Source of the DNA: an uncultured Bacteroides sp.
GTDB lineage: Bacteria > Bacteroidota > Bacteroidia > Bacteroidales > Bacteroidaceae
Direction of reading: 5' to 3'
DNA length: 13,939 bases
Assembly (NCBI GenBank): GCA_900766195.1
Contig: CAAFUN010000046.1
Location: 1-13,939, forward strand
The notes under the pieces are model-generated. The model made no database searches. It was not told where the DNA came from and worked only from the letters and a program-made list of their open reading frames with translations. Both the position numbers and the translations under genes were made by a program. The first letter of the stretch is position 1. Each line of letters starts with the position of its first letter. Below, in pieces: positions 1 through 7,584 of the stretch.

Positions 1-21
1 AGACGTGTGCTCTTCCGATCT
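1..21. other. Illumina TruSeq adapter remnant (assembly artefact)
   Basis: The first 21 bases are identical to the 3' end of the TruSeq read-2 adapter (beginning AGACGTGTGCTC and ending CTTCCGATCT). This is technical sequence left on a contig end, not genomic DNA. It happens to stay in frame with the minus-strand recQ gene, so an automatic translation would give RecQ a false tail reading RSEEHTS. Genomic sequence begins at about base 22. Confidence 0.97.
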
Positions 22-1242
22 CAATGCTTTTTGCACGATGATTGTGCCATCAAAATGTTGAGGCGGATTTTTACAAACATCACAATTACCACAATCTTCG
101 GTGGTGCTCTCTCCAAAGTAACTAAGCAGTATTCGTCGGCGACAAATATCGGCTTCTGCATACTGTTGCATACGTTGTAATTTCTCTAAATTAATACTTT
201 GTTGTCCACTTTCGGTGGCAAAACGAGTTAGTAGTACCAAATCGGCAAGTGAATAAAAAAGTACCGTATCACTTGGAAGTCCGTCACGACCTGCACGTCC
301 TATCTCCTGATAAAAGCTCTCGATACTTTTAGGTAGATTGTAGTGAATAATCCAGCGTACATTGCTTTTATCTATACCCATTCCGAAAGCTATAGTGGCA
401 CAAATTACTTGTATCCGGTCACTAATAAAATCTTCCTGAGCTATATTTCGTTTCTCGGGTGATAATCCGGCATGATATACTGTTGCACGAATACCGTTTT
501 TTTGAAGCATTTGTGCCACCGTTTCTGTTTTACTACGACTCATACAGTATATGATTCCACTTTCGCCTCGGTGCTTTTCTATAAATTCTAATATAGCTTT
601 TGACTTTTCTTTTTGTTGATATCCTCTTTTTACAGTGAGACTTAAGTTGGGACGATCAAAAGAAGATATGAAAATTCCGGGATCTTTGAGATGCAGCTGT
701 TTGATAATATCTTCACGCGTGATTTTATCAGCTGTTGCAGTAAGTGCTATAATAGGTATGCTAGGAAAATTTTCATGTAAAAATCCCATTTGCGCATATT
801 CCGGACGGAAGTCATGACCCCATTGAGAGATACAATGCGCTTCGTCAATGGCAAATAATGAGATATGGATATCTTTCAAAAGATAATTGGATTCTGCTAT
901 TAATTTTTCCGGTGAAATGTATAATAACTTCAGCTTCCCATTTATGCAAGCCCTGCGAATATTGGCATTTTCTGTCTCATCATTATTACTGTTTAATGCT
1001 CCTGCTTCAATGCCATTTGCTCTCAGTGTTTTTACCTGATCTTTCATCAATGAAATGAGAGGAGACACTACAATAGCTGTACCTTCACAAAGGAGTGCCG
1101 GAAGTTGATAGCAAATAGACTTTCCACCGCCTGTAGGCATCAGTACCAAGGCATCTTTCCCTGCTAATAGCGTGTGGATGATATCTTCTTGTAAGGGTCG
1201 GAAGCTGTCATATCCGAATACTTGTTTGAGTGTACGAAGCAT
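22..1242 (-). CDS. recQ: ATP-dependent DNA helicase RecQ, C-terminus cut off by contig end
   Basis: RecQ unwinds DNA 3'->5' in recombinational repair and at stalled forks. Reading the complement from the ATG at 1242 gives 407 codons without a stop. Visible are the motif 0 region (FRPLQ, residues 14-18), Walker A TGGGKS (37-42), DEAH (133-136) followed by the CISQWGHDFRPEY aromatic-rich loop, and the motif VI QEIGRAGRDG (312-321). Four zinc cysteines, C367, C384, C387 and C390, have the same spacing as E. coli RecQ C380/C397/C400/C403. The superfamily 2 helicase core and zinc module are therefore present. The winged-helix and HRDC domains, expected for a protein of roughly 600 residues or more, lie beyond the contig end. 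No frameshift is seen. The gene is divergent from the AraC-type gene at 1515. The start follows a close -7 box at 1267-1274. Confidence 0.95.
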
Positions 1243-1266
1243 TATTTTTAAAGCATTATTTGTGGA

Positions 1267-1274
1267 CAAAGTTA
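1267..1274 (-). promoter_or_regulatory. Candidate -7 box for recQ
   Basis: On the complement the bases read TAACTTTG, a full match to the Bacteroides -7 consensus TAnnTTTG. It lies 24 bases upstream of the recQ ATG, implying a very short leader. No clean TTTG -33 element is seen at the usual 19-21 base spacing. Confidence 0.45.
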
Positions 1275-1326
1275 CATTATTTATTTCAAATATTATAAAT
1301 TGAAAAAGAGTTTACCAATTGTAAGA

Positions 1327-1347
1327 TTTAATCTCTTAAGAGTTAAA
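1327..1347. promoter_or_regulatory. Palindrome between recQ and the AraC-type gene (possible operator)
   Basis: The 272-base divergent spacer (1243-1514) is very AT-rich. It contains the perfect 10-base palindrome CTCTTAAGAG (1333-1342), flanked by TTTAA and TTAAA arms with a single unpaired T at 1332. Together these make a 21-base near-perfect dyad. Its position between two divergent genes suits an operator, but no binding protein can be named. The rest of the spacer holds only A/T tracts and a weak GACTTTTG box (1449-1456) that might serve the downstream gene. Confidence 0.3.
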
Positions 1348-1514
1348 GTTTCTTATTATACCGCTTGTTGCGTTTATTTCCAGACATTTTTATTGTTTAT
1401 ATATAAAAAATAAAGGCATTAAAATTGTATATTTTAAAAAAATGTCAGACTTTTGTGTTCCGTAAGGTCTATCCTTATGCTTTTATTTTAAACAAACCCT
1501 AACCAGTTAATTCA

Positions 1515-1976
1515 ATGAGTGATTTAGAAAACAAAAAAATGGAAGAATCTTCTAAGAAGCGCCCCTACAATTTGCGCGAGAAAAAGGAGAAGAATGCCGC
1601 CTACCGGTCTCTTATTCGACCTGAATTGGCAGATGAACTGTATGACAGGATATTGAATATCGTTGTTGTACAGAAAAAGTACAGAGATCCTGAATATTCG
1701 GCCAAAGATTTAGCAAAAGAATTGAAAACCAACACTCGCTATTTATCAGCTGTGGTAAATTCACGTTTTGGTATGAATTATTCCTGTTTGCTGAACGAAT
1801 ACAGAGTAAAAGATGCCAAACATTTATTGACGGATAAAAGATATGCCGACAAGAATGTAGAGGAGATTAGCACAATCGTTGGTTTTGCCAATCGTCAATC
1901 CTTTTATGCTGCTTTTTACAAGAATGTAGGCGAAACACCTAATGGATACCGTAAAAAACATGTAGATAATAAATAA
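1515..1976 (+). CDS. AraC-family helix-turn-helix protein, DNA-binding domain only
   Basis: This is a transcription regulator of 153 residues. A basic, probably disordered N-terminus (residues 1-28, rich in K/E/R) and a helical linker precede the two helix-turn-helix units of an AraC/XylS domain. The first unit is around YSAKDLAKELKTNTRYLS. The second is around VEEISTIVGFANRQSFYAAF, ending in the family signature GETPNGYRKK. There is no sugar-binding cupin, sensor, receiver or membrane domain, so the input signal is unknown. The protein resembles the output domain of Bacteroides hybrid sensor regulators standing alone. The ATG at 1515 is the first in-frame start. The gene is followed by its own terminator at 2001-2039, so it is probably monocistronic. 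Target genes cannot be inferred. Family call is firm, role open. Confidence 0.85.
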   Translation: MSDLENKKMEESSKKRPYNLREKKEKNAAYRSLIRPELADELYDRILNIVVVQKKYRDPEYSAKDLAKELKTNTRYLSAVVNSRFGMNYSCLLNEYRVKDAKHLLTDKRYADKNVEEISTIVGFANRQSFYAAFYKNVGETPNGYRKKHVDNK

Positions 1977-2000
1977 TCTGCATAAATAAACTATGATGAA

Positions 2001-2039
2001 AAGGAATATCCCGGATTGAACCGGGATAGTTCCTTTTTT
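2001..2039 (+). terminator. Rho-independent terminator after the AraC-type gene
   Basis: An imperfect but GC-rich hairpin has arms AAGGAA-TATCCCGG (2001-2014) and CCGGGATA-GTTCCTT (2021-2035), a six-base loop, and a run of T residues through 2039. It sits 25 bases after the stop codon and 40 bases before the next start. It separates the regulator from the peptidase gene. Confidence 0.85.
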
Positions 2040-2079
2040 GTTTTTATTGTGTTTATTTCAATAAAACCTTCTTTCTAAC

Positions 2080-4122
2080 ATGAAACAACAACTTATGAGA
2101 TTTCTTATTGTTATATTACTTTTCATTAATGGTAATGTACAATTACTAAGTGCGAAAACAGATAAATTTGAATATACAGTGGAGCAATTTGCAGATTTAC
2201 AGATTTTACGTTATCGGGTACCTGGATTTGAAACGTTGACACTTCAACAGAAGAAGTTGGTTTATTACCTTACAGAGGCTGCTTTGCAAGGACGTGATAT
2301 TTTGTATGACCAGAATGGGAAATACAACTTAACTATCCGTAGAACGTTGGAAGCAATATACACAGGTTATAATGGTGATAAAAACTCTCCGGATTTTAAG
2401 GCTATGGAGCTTTATCTGAAGAAAGTATGGTTTTCAAACGGCATCCATCATCATTATGGTTCCGAGAAGTTTGTGCCTGGATTCACTCCTGAATTCTTCA
2501 AAAAAGCTATTCTGAATTTAGATAAGAGTAAGCTTCCGCTGGCTGAAGGACAGACGAAGGAGCAGCTTTTTGCCGAGATTTTCCCTGTTATTTTTGATCC
2601 TATAATCATGCCTAAGCGTGTGAATCAAGCTGCCGGAGAAGATTTAATTAAAACATCTGCCTGCAATTATTATGATGAAGTTACCCAACAGGAAGCTGAA
2701 GACTATTATAATGCAATGAAAGATCCAAAAGATGAATTCCCAGTGTCTTACGGTTTGAACAGTCGCCTTGTAAAGGTGAATGGCAAGTTGGAAGAAAGGG
2801 TATGGAAGGTAGGTGGACTTTACGGTTCGGCTATAGAGAAGATCGTTTTTTGGTTAAAAAAGGCGGAGGCGGTGGCTGAAACAAAAGAACAAAAAGATGT
2901 CATTGGAAAGCTGATTGAATTCTATAATACAGGCGACTTAAAAACTTTTGATGAATATTCTATTTTATGGGTGAAAGACCTGAATTCGCTTGTTGACTTT
3001 GTGAATGGCTTTACAGAAACTTACGGTGATCCTCTTGGAATGAAAGCCAGTTGGGAAGCACTCGTTAATTTTAAAGATCTGAAAGCCACTCGTCGTACGG
3101 AGCTTATTAGTGGTAATGCCCAGTGGTTTGAAGATCATTCGCCTGTAGATAAGCAATATAAGAAAGAAAAGGTTAAGGGCGTTTCTGCTAAGGTTATTAC
3201 AGCTGCCATATTAGCAGGCGATCTGTATCCCGCAACTGCCATAGGCATCAACTTGCCTAATTCCAACTGGATTCGGAGCCATTATGGTTCGAAGTCCGTT
3301 ACTATTGGAAACATAACGGATGCTTATAATAAAGCTGCTCATGGTACCGGTTTTGATGAAGAGTTCGTTTACAGTACCGAAGAGTTGGATCTGATTAATA
3401 AATATGCCGATCTTACAGATGAATTGCATACCGATTTGCATGAATGTCTGGGGCATGGTTCGGGTAAACTTCTTCCCGGAGTTGATCCGGATGCTTTGAA
3501 GGCTTATGGCGCAACTATTGAAGAAGCCCGTGCCGATTTGTTCGGACTCTATTATGTAGCCGATCCTAAGTTGGTAGAGTTGGGGCTAACTCCTAATCTT
3601 GATGCTTACAAAGCCGAATATTACAAATATCTGATGAATGGGTTGATGACCCAACTCGTTCGTATTGTTCCCGGTAACAATGTTGAAGAAGCACATATGA
3701 GGAATCGCCAACTCATTGCCCGCTGGGTGTATGAAAAAGGTAAACCGGATAATGTGGTGGAACTGGTAAAAAAGAATGGAAAAACGTATGTGCGTATTAA
3801 CGATTATCAGAAACTTCGCCTATTGTTTGGTGAACTGCTTGCAGAGATTCAGCGAATAAAATCTACCGGTGATTTGGATGGAGCACGTAATCTGGTAGAG
3901 AGCTATGCGGTGAAAGTAGATCCTACTCTTCATGCAGAAGTTCTTGAAAGATATAAAAAATTGAATTTAGCTCCTTATAAGGGCTTTGTCAATCCTAAGT
4001 ACGAATTGGTGACGGATGGCAAAGGCACTATAACAGATGTGAAAGTGTCTTATAATGAAGGCTATGCAGAACAGATGTTGCGTTACAGCAAAAACTATTC
4101 TACTCTACCTTCATGGAATTAA
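2080..4122 (+). CDS. Dipeptidyl peptidase III (family M49 zinc peptidase), secreted
   Basis: The enzyme removes dipeptides from the N-terminus of oligopeptides. The zinc site is HECLGH (H454-H459) with the second family motif EEARAD (481-486). By the family model H454, H459 and E482 bind zinc and E455 is the catalytic base. The 22-residue step from H459 to E482 (454/459/482) fits the shorter bacterial arrangement. The cysteine inside HECLGH is, to my knowledge, also found in the characterised B. thetaiotaomicron DPP III. Residues 1-25 form a type I signal peptide (KQQLMR, then a hydrophobic stretch, then LLSA) with no lipobox cysteine. The protein is therefore probably periplasmic, unlike the cytosolic eukaryotic enzymes. 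The length of 680 residues is normal for the bacterial group. An internal ATG at 2095 is an alternative start just before the hydrophobic core. It may share a transcript with the AlkD-like gene 44 bases downstream. Confidence 0.93.
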   Translation: MKQQLMRFLIVILLFINGNVQLLSAKTDKFEYTVEQFADLQILRYRVPGFETLTLQQKKLVYYLTEAALQGRDILYDQNGKYNLTIRRTLEAIYTGYNGDKNSPDFKAMELYLKKVWFSNGIHHHYGSEKFVPGFTPEFFKKAILNLDKSKLPLAEGQTKEQLFAEIFPVIFDPIIMPKRVNQAAGEDLIKTSACNYYDEVTQQEAEDYYNAMKDPKDEFPVSYGLNSRLVKVNGKLEERVWKVGGLYGSAIEKIVFWLKKAEAVAETKEQKDVIGKLIEFYNTGDLKTFDEYSILWVKDLNSLVDFVNGFTETYGDPLGMKASWEALVNFKDLKATRRTELISGNAQWFEDHSPVDKQYKKEKVKGVSAKVITAAILAGDLYPATAIGINLPNSNWIRSHYGSKSVTIGNITDAYNKAAHGTGFDEEFVYSTEELDLINKYADLTDELHTDLHECLGHGSGKLLPGVDPDALKAYGATIEEARADLFGLYYVADPKLVELGLTPNLDAYKAEYYKYLMNGLMTQLVRIVPGNNVEEAHMRNRQLIARWVYEKGKPDNVVELVKKNGKTYVRINDYQKLRLLFGELLAEIQRIKSTGDLDGARNLVESYAVKVDPTLHAEVLERYKKLNLAPYKGFVNPKYELVTDGKGTITDVKVSYNEGYAEQMLRYSKNYSTLPSWN

Positions 4123-4129
4123 TAATATA

Positions 4130-4154
4130 AGAGAGAAGAGGAAATCTTCTCTCT
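4130..4154 (+). other. Perfect 10-bp hairpin in the DPP III/AlkD-like intercistronic gap
   Basis: AGAGAGAAGA (4130-4139) and its exact complement TCTTCTCTCT (4145-4154) flank a five-base GGAAA loop. No T-tract follows, so it is not a standard terminator. It ends 12 bases before the next ATG, where it could affect ribosome access or act as an RNA processing or stability element between two cotranscribed genes. Confidence 0.6.
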
Positions 4155-4166
4155 AAATAATTACTT

Positions 4167-4829
4167 ATGGAAGTACATGAACAAATTAAAGATATAAAAG
4201 CACAACTGCGACTTTTTATGAATGGTGTTGTGTCTCAGAGCATGCGTGAGAAAGGATTGGTCTATAAATTGAATTTCGGGGTTGAACTTCCTCGTATCAA
4301 GGAGATTGCATCTGCTTATGAAAAAGACCATGCGTTGGCTCAGGCATTATGGAAAGAGGATATCCGCGAGTGTAAAATACTGGCCGGATTACTGCAACCC
4401 ATTGATAGCTTTTATCCTGAAATAGCAGACATTTGGGTGGAGGATATACACAATATAGAGATTGCGGAACTGACTTGTATGAATCTGTTTCAAAATCTGC
4501 CTTATGCTCCGGCAAAGTCTTTTAATTGGATTGCCAATGAAGGAGAATATATGCAGATATGCGGCTTTCTTACTATTGCCCGTCTGTTAATGAAGAAAGG
4601 AGATATGAGCGAACGGGTATCCGGTGAATTTCTTGATCAGACCATCTGCGCATTTATTTCAGGATCGTATCTAATACAAAATGCAGCTTTGCTGGCCCTT
4701 ACCCGCTATATCCAGCATAGTGAAGATAATGCTTTTCAGGTTTGCCGATTGGTAGAGGAAATGAAAGATTCTTCCTCGGAGCGTGAAAACTTATTATATA
4801 TTAAGGTGAAGGATATTGTAGATGAATAA
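4167..4829 (+). CDS. AlkD-like HEAT-repeat protein (DNA alkylation repair family), catalytic residues not conserved
   Basis: The protein has 220 residues, is all-helical, and matches the AlkD family of HEAT-repeat DNA glycosylases in overall pattern (LWKEDIRECKILAGLL near residues 61-76, then repeated amphipathic helices). AlkD removes N3/N7-alkylated purines. In Bacillus cereus AlkD the key residues are W109, D113 and R148 in SWWDSVD and WLQRAA. Hand alignment from memory places I97, E101 and I131 of this protein at those positions (IEIAE and YMQICG). All three are thus changed, and glycosylase activity is doubtful. It may be a divergent DNA-binding paralogue. It lies 44 bases after the DPP III gene and is followed by a probable terminator. 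The ATG at 4167 fits the family length. Family fairly sure, enzyme activity unsure. Confidence 0.75.
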   Translation: MEVHEQIKDIKAQLRLFMNGVVSQSMREKGLVYKLNFGVELPRIKEIASAYEKDHALAQALWKEDIRECKILAGLLQPIDSFYPEIADIWVEDIHNIEIAELTCMNLFQNLPYAPAKSFNWIANEGEYMQICGFLTIARLLMKKGDMSERVSGEFLDQTICAFISGSYLIQNAALLALTRYIQHSEDNAFQVCRLVEEMKDSSSERENLLYIKVKDIVDE

Positions 4830-4847
4830 TGTCTTTTGTCATAAGGA

Positions 4848-4894
4848 AGCGCAGAATTACTAGTTAATATAAGTAGTTCTACGCTCTCTGTTTT
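4848..4894 (+). terminator. Probable terminator after the AlkD-like gene
   Basis: A long interrupted hairpin has arms AGCG-c-AGAA-t-TACT (4848-4861) and AGTA-g-TTCT-a-CGCT (4872-4885), i.e. three 4-bp blocks separated by single mismatches, with a ten-base loop. CTCTG and a short T-run (4891-4894) follow. The T-tract is weak and slightly displaced. Confidence 0.5.
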
Positions 4895-4914
4895 AAAAAA
4901 TGTCATTTGACTCG

Positions 4915-4944
4915 TTTGCTTTCTGCAAAAAAGGATTAACTTTG
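4915..4944 (+). promoter_or_regulatory. Promoter of the fur-purA operon
   Basis: TTTG at 4915-4918 and TAACTTTG at 4937-4944 match the Bacteroides -33 (TTTG) and -7 (TAnnTTTG) elements, with an 18-base spacer against the usual 19-21. Transcription would begin near 4950, about 23 bases before the fur ATG. This is the best promoter in the window. Confidence 0.7.
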
Positions 4945-4972
4945 TTGTCGGTAAAAAAACATCGCTGATGTA

Positions 4973-5461
4973 ATGGATAGCCAAAATGTGAAAGATACGG
5001 TAAGGCAGATATTCACTGAATATCTAAATGTGAACGGGCATCGTAAGACTCCCGAACGTTACGCCATACTCGATACTATTTACTCTATTGATGGTCATTT
5101 TGATATTGATACACTCTATAGCCTAATGGCAGATCAGGGTAATTTCAGAGTGAGTAGGGCTACATTATACAATACCATTATATTACTTATCAATGCCCGT
5201 CTGGTTATAAAACATCAGTTCGGAAACTCCTCTCAATACGAAAAATCTTATAATAGGGAAACTCATCATCATTTAATCTGCACCCAATGCGGCAAAGTGA
5301 CGGAGTTTCAAAATGAAGAATTGCAGCGTGCCATAGGGAGTACTAAATTCAGCCGGTTTTACTTGTCACATTATTCTTTATATATTTATGGTTTATGTAG
5401 TAAGTGTGACCGTGCCAATAAGAAGAAGCTAAAAAATAATAATCATAAAAAGGAAAAATGA
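4973..5461 (+). CDS. Fur-family metal-dependent transcription regulator
   Basis: The protein has 162 residues with the two Fur domains. The N-terminal winged helix includes the recognition-helix region RVSRATLYNTI (59-69). The C-terminal dimerisation and metal domain follows. THHHLICTQCGKVTEF (97-112) and LCSKC (141-145) supply two CxxC pairs (C103/C106, C142/C145) for a structural zinc site. H42, H98 and H100 are candidate sensor ligands. These features do not decide between iron (Fur), zinc (Zur) and peroxide (PerR) sensing. The C-terminal tail is strongly basic (KKKLKNNNHKK). The stop codon overlaps the purA start (ATGA, 5458-5461), so the two are cotranscribed and probably translationally coupled. 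It has its own promoter at 4915-4944. Confidence 0.9.
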   Translation: MDSQNVKDTVRQIFTEYLNVNGHRKTPERYAILDTIYSIDGHFDIDTLYSLMADQGNFRVSRATLYNTIILLINARLVIKHQFGNSSQYEKSYNRETHHHLICTQCGKVTEFQNEELQRAIGSTKFSRFYLSHYSLYIYGLCSKCDRANKKKLKNNNHKKEK

Positions 5462-6732
5462 AAGTAGATGTTCTATTAGGATTGCAATGGGGAGACGAAG
5501 GCAAGGGTAAAGTCGTTGACGTATTGACCCCCAGATATGATGTGGTGGCTCGTTTTCAGGGAGGACCCAATGCGGGACATACCTTAGAATTTGAAGGGCA
5601 GAAGTATGTGCTTCGTTCCATTCCATCCGGAATCTTTCAGGGAGATAAGGTGAATATTATTGGTAACGGAGTAGTACTTGATCCGGCTTTGTTTAAAGCT
5701 GAAGCCGAAGCATTGGAACTTTCCGGTCACAAGTTGAAAGAACGTCTCCATATTTCAAAGAAAGCACATCTAATTCTACCTACTCATCGCTTGCTGGATG
5801 CTGCTTATGAAGCGGTGAAAGGTGATGCAAAGGTGGGAACCACCGGTAAAGGAATCGGTCCTACTTATACCGATAAGGTCAGCCGTAACGGAATAAGGGT
5901 AGGTGATATATTGCATGATTTTGACTCAAAGTATGCTGAGGTTAAGTCCCGTCACGAACAAATTCTGAAGAGCCTGAATTATCAATACGATCTGGCAGAA
6001 ATGGAAAAAGTCTGGTTTGAAGGTATTGAATATCTTAAAGAATTCCATTTGGTGGATAGCGAACATGAAATCAACCGTTTACTGGATGCTGATAAGAGCG
6101 TGCTGTGTGAAGGTGCACAAGGAACGATGTTGGATATTGACTTTGGCTCGTACCCCTTTGTAACCTCATCCAATACTATTTGTGCCGGAGCTTGTACCGG
6201 ATTAGGAGTTGCTCCTAATAAGATAGGTGAGGTATATGGTATTTTTAAAGCCTACTGTACGCGTGTTGGAGCTGGTCCGTTCCCTACTGAATTGTTTGAT
6301 GAAACGGGAGATAAAATCTGCACGTTGGGTCATGAATTCGGTTCGGTAACCGGTCGTAAACGGCGTTGTGGATGGATTGACCTTGTAGCTTTGAAATATG
6401 CCATTATGATTGATGGAGTTACTAAGCTGATCATGATGAAAAGTGATGTGCTCGATTCTTTCGAAACCATTAAAGCATGTGTAGCTTATAACGTGAATGG
6501 CGAGGAAATAGATTATTTCCCTTATGATATTAATGACGGGGTAGAGCCTGTTTATGTGGAGTTGGCCGGATGGCAGACGGATATGACAAAGGTACAAAGT
6601 GAAGATGAATTCCCCGAAGAATTCAATGCATATCTTTCCTTCCTCGAAGAACAATTGGGGGTACCTATCAAGATTGTATCTGTTGGTCCTGATCGCGGAC
6701 AGACCATTGAACGATACACCGAAGAAGAGTAA
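5458..6732 (+). CDS. purA: Adenylosuccinate synthetase
   Basis: PurA joins IMP and aspartate with GTP hydrolysis to make adenylosuccinate, the first committed step to AMP. The P-loop-like WGDEGKGK (residues 11-18) contains D13, and GGPNAGHT (35-42) contains H41, the two catalytic residues at the same numbers as in E. coli. TTGKGIGPTY (128-137) is the IMP-binding segment, and GAGPFPTE and TGRKRRCGW lie in the second half. The length of 424 residues is normal and no defect is visible. The ATG overlaps the fur stop by four bases, with the reverse order of frames typical of coupled translation. Transcription should end at 6756-6796. Confidence 0.98.
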   Translation: MKVDVLLGLQWGDEGKGKVVDVLTPRYDVVARFQGGPNAGHTLEFEGQKYVLRSIPSGIFQGDKVNIIGNGVVLDPALFKAEAEALELSGHKLKERLHISKKAHLILPTHRLLDAAYEAVKGDAKVGTTGKGIGPTYTDKVSRNGIRVGDILHDFDSKYAEVKSRHEQILKSLNYQYDLAEMEKVWFEGIEYLKEFHLVDSEHEINRLLDADKSVLCEGAQGTMLDIDFGSYPFVTSSNTICAGACTGLGVAPNKIGEVYGIFKAYCTRVGAGPFPTELFDETGDKICTLGHEFGSVTGRKRRCGWIDLVALKYAIMIDGVTKLIMMKSDVLDSFETIKACVAYNVNGEEIDYFPYDINDGVEPVYVELAGWQTDMTKVQSEDEFPEEFNAYLSFLEEQLGVPIKIVSVGPDRGQTIERYTEEE

Positions 6733-6755
6733 GTACTTAATTCTTTATAAAAGAT

Positions 6756-6796
6756 AAGGGAAACTTTCAGGATAATGATCGTTTCCCTTTATTTTT
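6756..6796 (+). terminator. Terminator after purA
   Basis: AAGGGAAAC (6756-6764) pairs perfectly with GTTTCCCTT (6781-6789) across a 16-base loop and is followed by a T-rich stretch (TTTATTTTT, to 6796). It lies 24 bases after the purA stop. Confidence 0.85.
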
Positions 6797-6860
6797 GGCA
6801 AACTATTTGTATATGAAATATAAATAGACGTTTAGTAATTAATATAAAAGACAATAGATT

Positions 6861-7559
6861 ATGGGAACAGGAATGATAGGCATTCAATGGATTCTTTTTA
6901 TTGGAATAGCTTTAGTAAGTTGGCTTGTGCAGATGAATTTACAGAACAAGTTTAAGAAGTACTCTAAAATTCCTCTAGGTAACGGTATGACGGGTAAGGA
7001 TATTGCATTGAAGATGCTGCATGACAACGGAATATATGATGTTGAGGTGACTCACACTCCCGGACATCTTACAGATCATTATAATCCTGCCAATAAGACA
7101 GTTAATTTGAGTGAAGGCGTTTACGAAGGAGATAGTGTGATGGCTGCTGCTGTAGCTGCACATGAGTGCGGACACGCCGTGCAGCATGCTCAGGCTTATG
7201 CTCCGTTAACGATGCGTAGCAAGCTGGTTCCGGTTGTTTCGTTTGCTTCTCAGTGGATGACTTGGCTTTTGCTTGCGGGAATATTATTGTTAAACGTATT
7301 CCCTCAATTGCTTTTGGGCGGTATAATATTGTTTGCCTTAACTACACTTTTCAGCTTTATTACGCTGCCGGTGGAGCTTAATGCCAGCAAGCGGGCTTTG
7401 GTTTGGTTGAACCGCTCAGGCATTACAAACTCATATAATCATGCTCAAGCTCAGGATGCACTTCGTTCTGCAGCCTATACTTATGTAGTTGCAGCACTTG
7501 GTTCTTTGGCTACCTTGGTTTATTATGTGATGATTTTCATGGGCCGTAGTAGAAATTGA
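6861..7559 (+). CDS. Membrane zinc metallopeptidase, YugP type (Zn_peptidase_2)
   Basis: This integral membrane protein has 232 residues and a gluzincin-like HECGH motif (H101-H105) in the segment AAVAAHECGHAVQHAQ. H101 and H105 are the expected zinc ligands and E102 the catalytic base. The membrane segments are near residues 5-24, 117-138, 143-165 and 205-226. The peptidase loop with TPGHLTDHYNP and NLSEGVYEGDS lies between the first and second. The family is widespread (Bacillus YugP) but substrates are poorly known. Membrane protein turnover is an inference. It stands between a terminator upstream and the long inverted repeat 26 bases after its stop, so it is probably a single-gene unit. 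I see no clear promoter in 6797-6860. Confidence 0.9.
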   Translation: MGTGMIGIQWILFIGIALVSWLVQMNLQNKFKKYSKIPLGNGMTGKDIALKMLHDNGIYDVEVTHTPGHLTDHYNPANKTVNLSEGVYEGDSVMAAAVAAHECGHAVQHAQAYAPLTMRSKLVPVVSFASQWMTWLLLAGILLLNVFPQLLLGGIILFALTTLFSFITLPVELNASKRALVWLNRSGITNSYNHAQAQDALRSAAYTYVVAALGSLATLVYYVMIFMGRSRN

Positions 7560-7584
7560 TCCTAGCATAAGATTTAGGTTCGAC

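Noticed and set aside
635..1058. Plus-strand ORFs of 60 and 66 codons inside the first kilobase
   Set aside because: They are antisense to a continuous recQ frame with all helicase motifs. They have no plausible protein features and no promoter.
2080..4122. Dihydrofolate reductase label for the M49 protein
   Set aside because: I considered it because similar proteins sometimes carry that name. The HECLGH and EEARAD motifs and the 680-residue length show dipeptidyl peptidase III, and no DHFR motif is seen.
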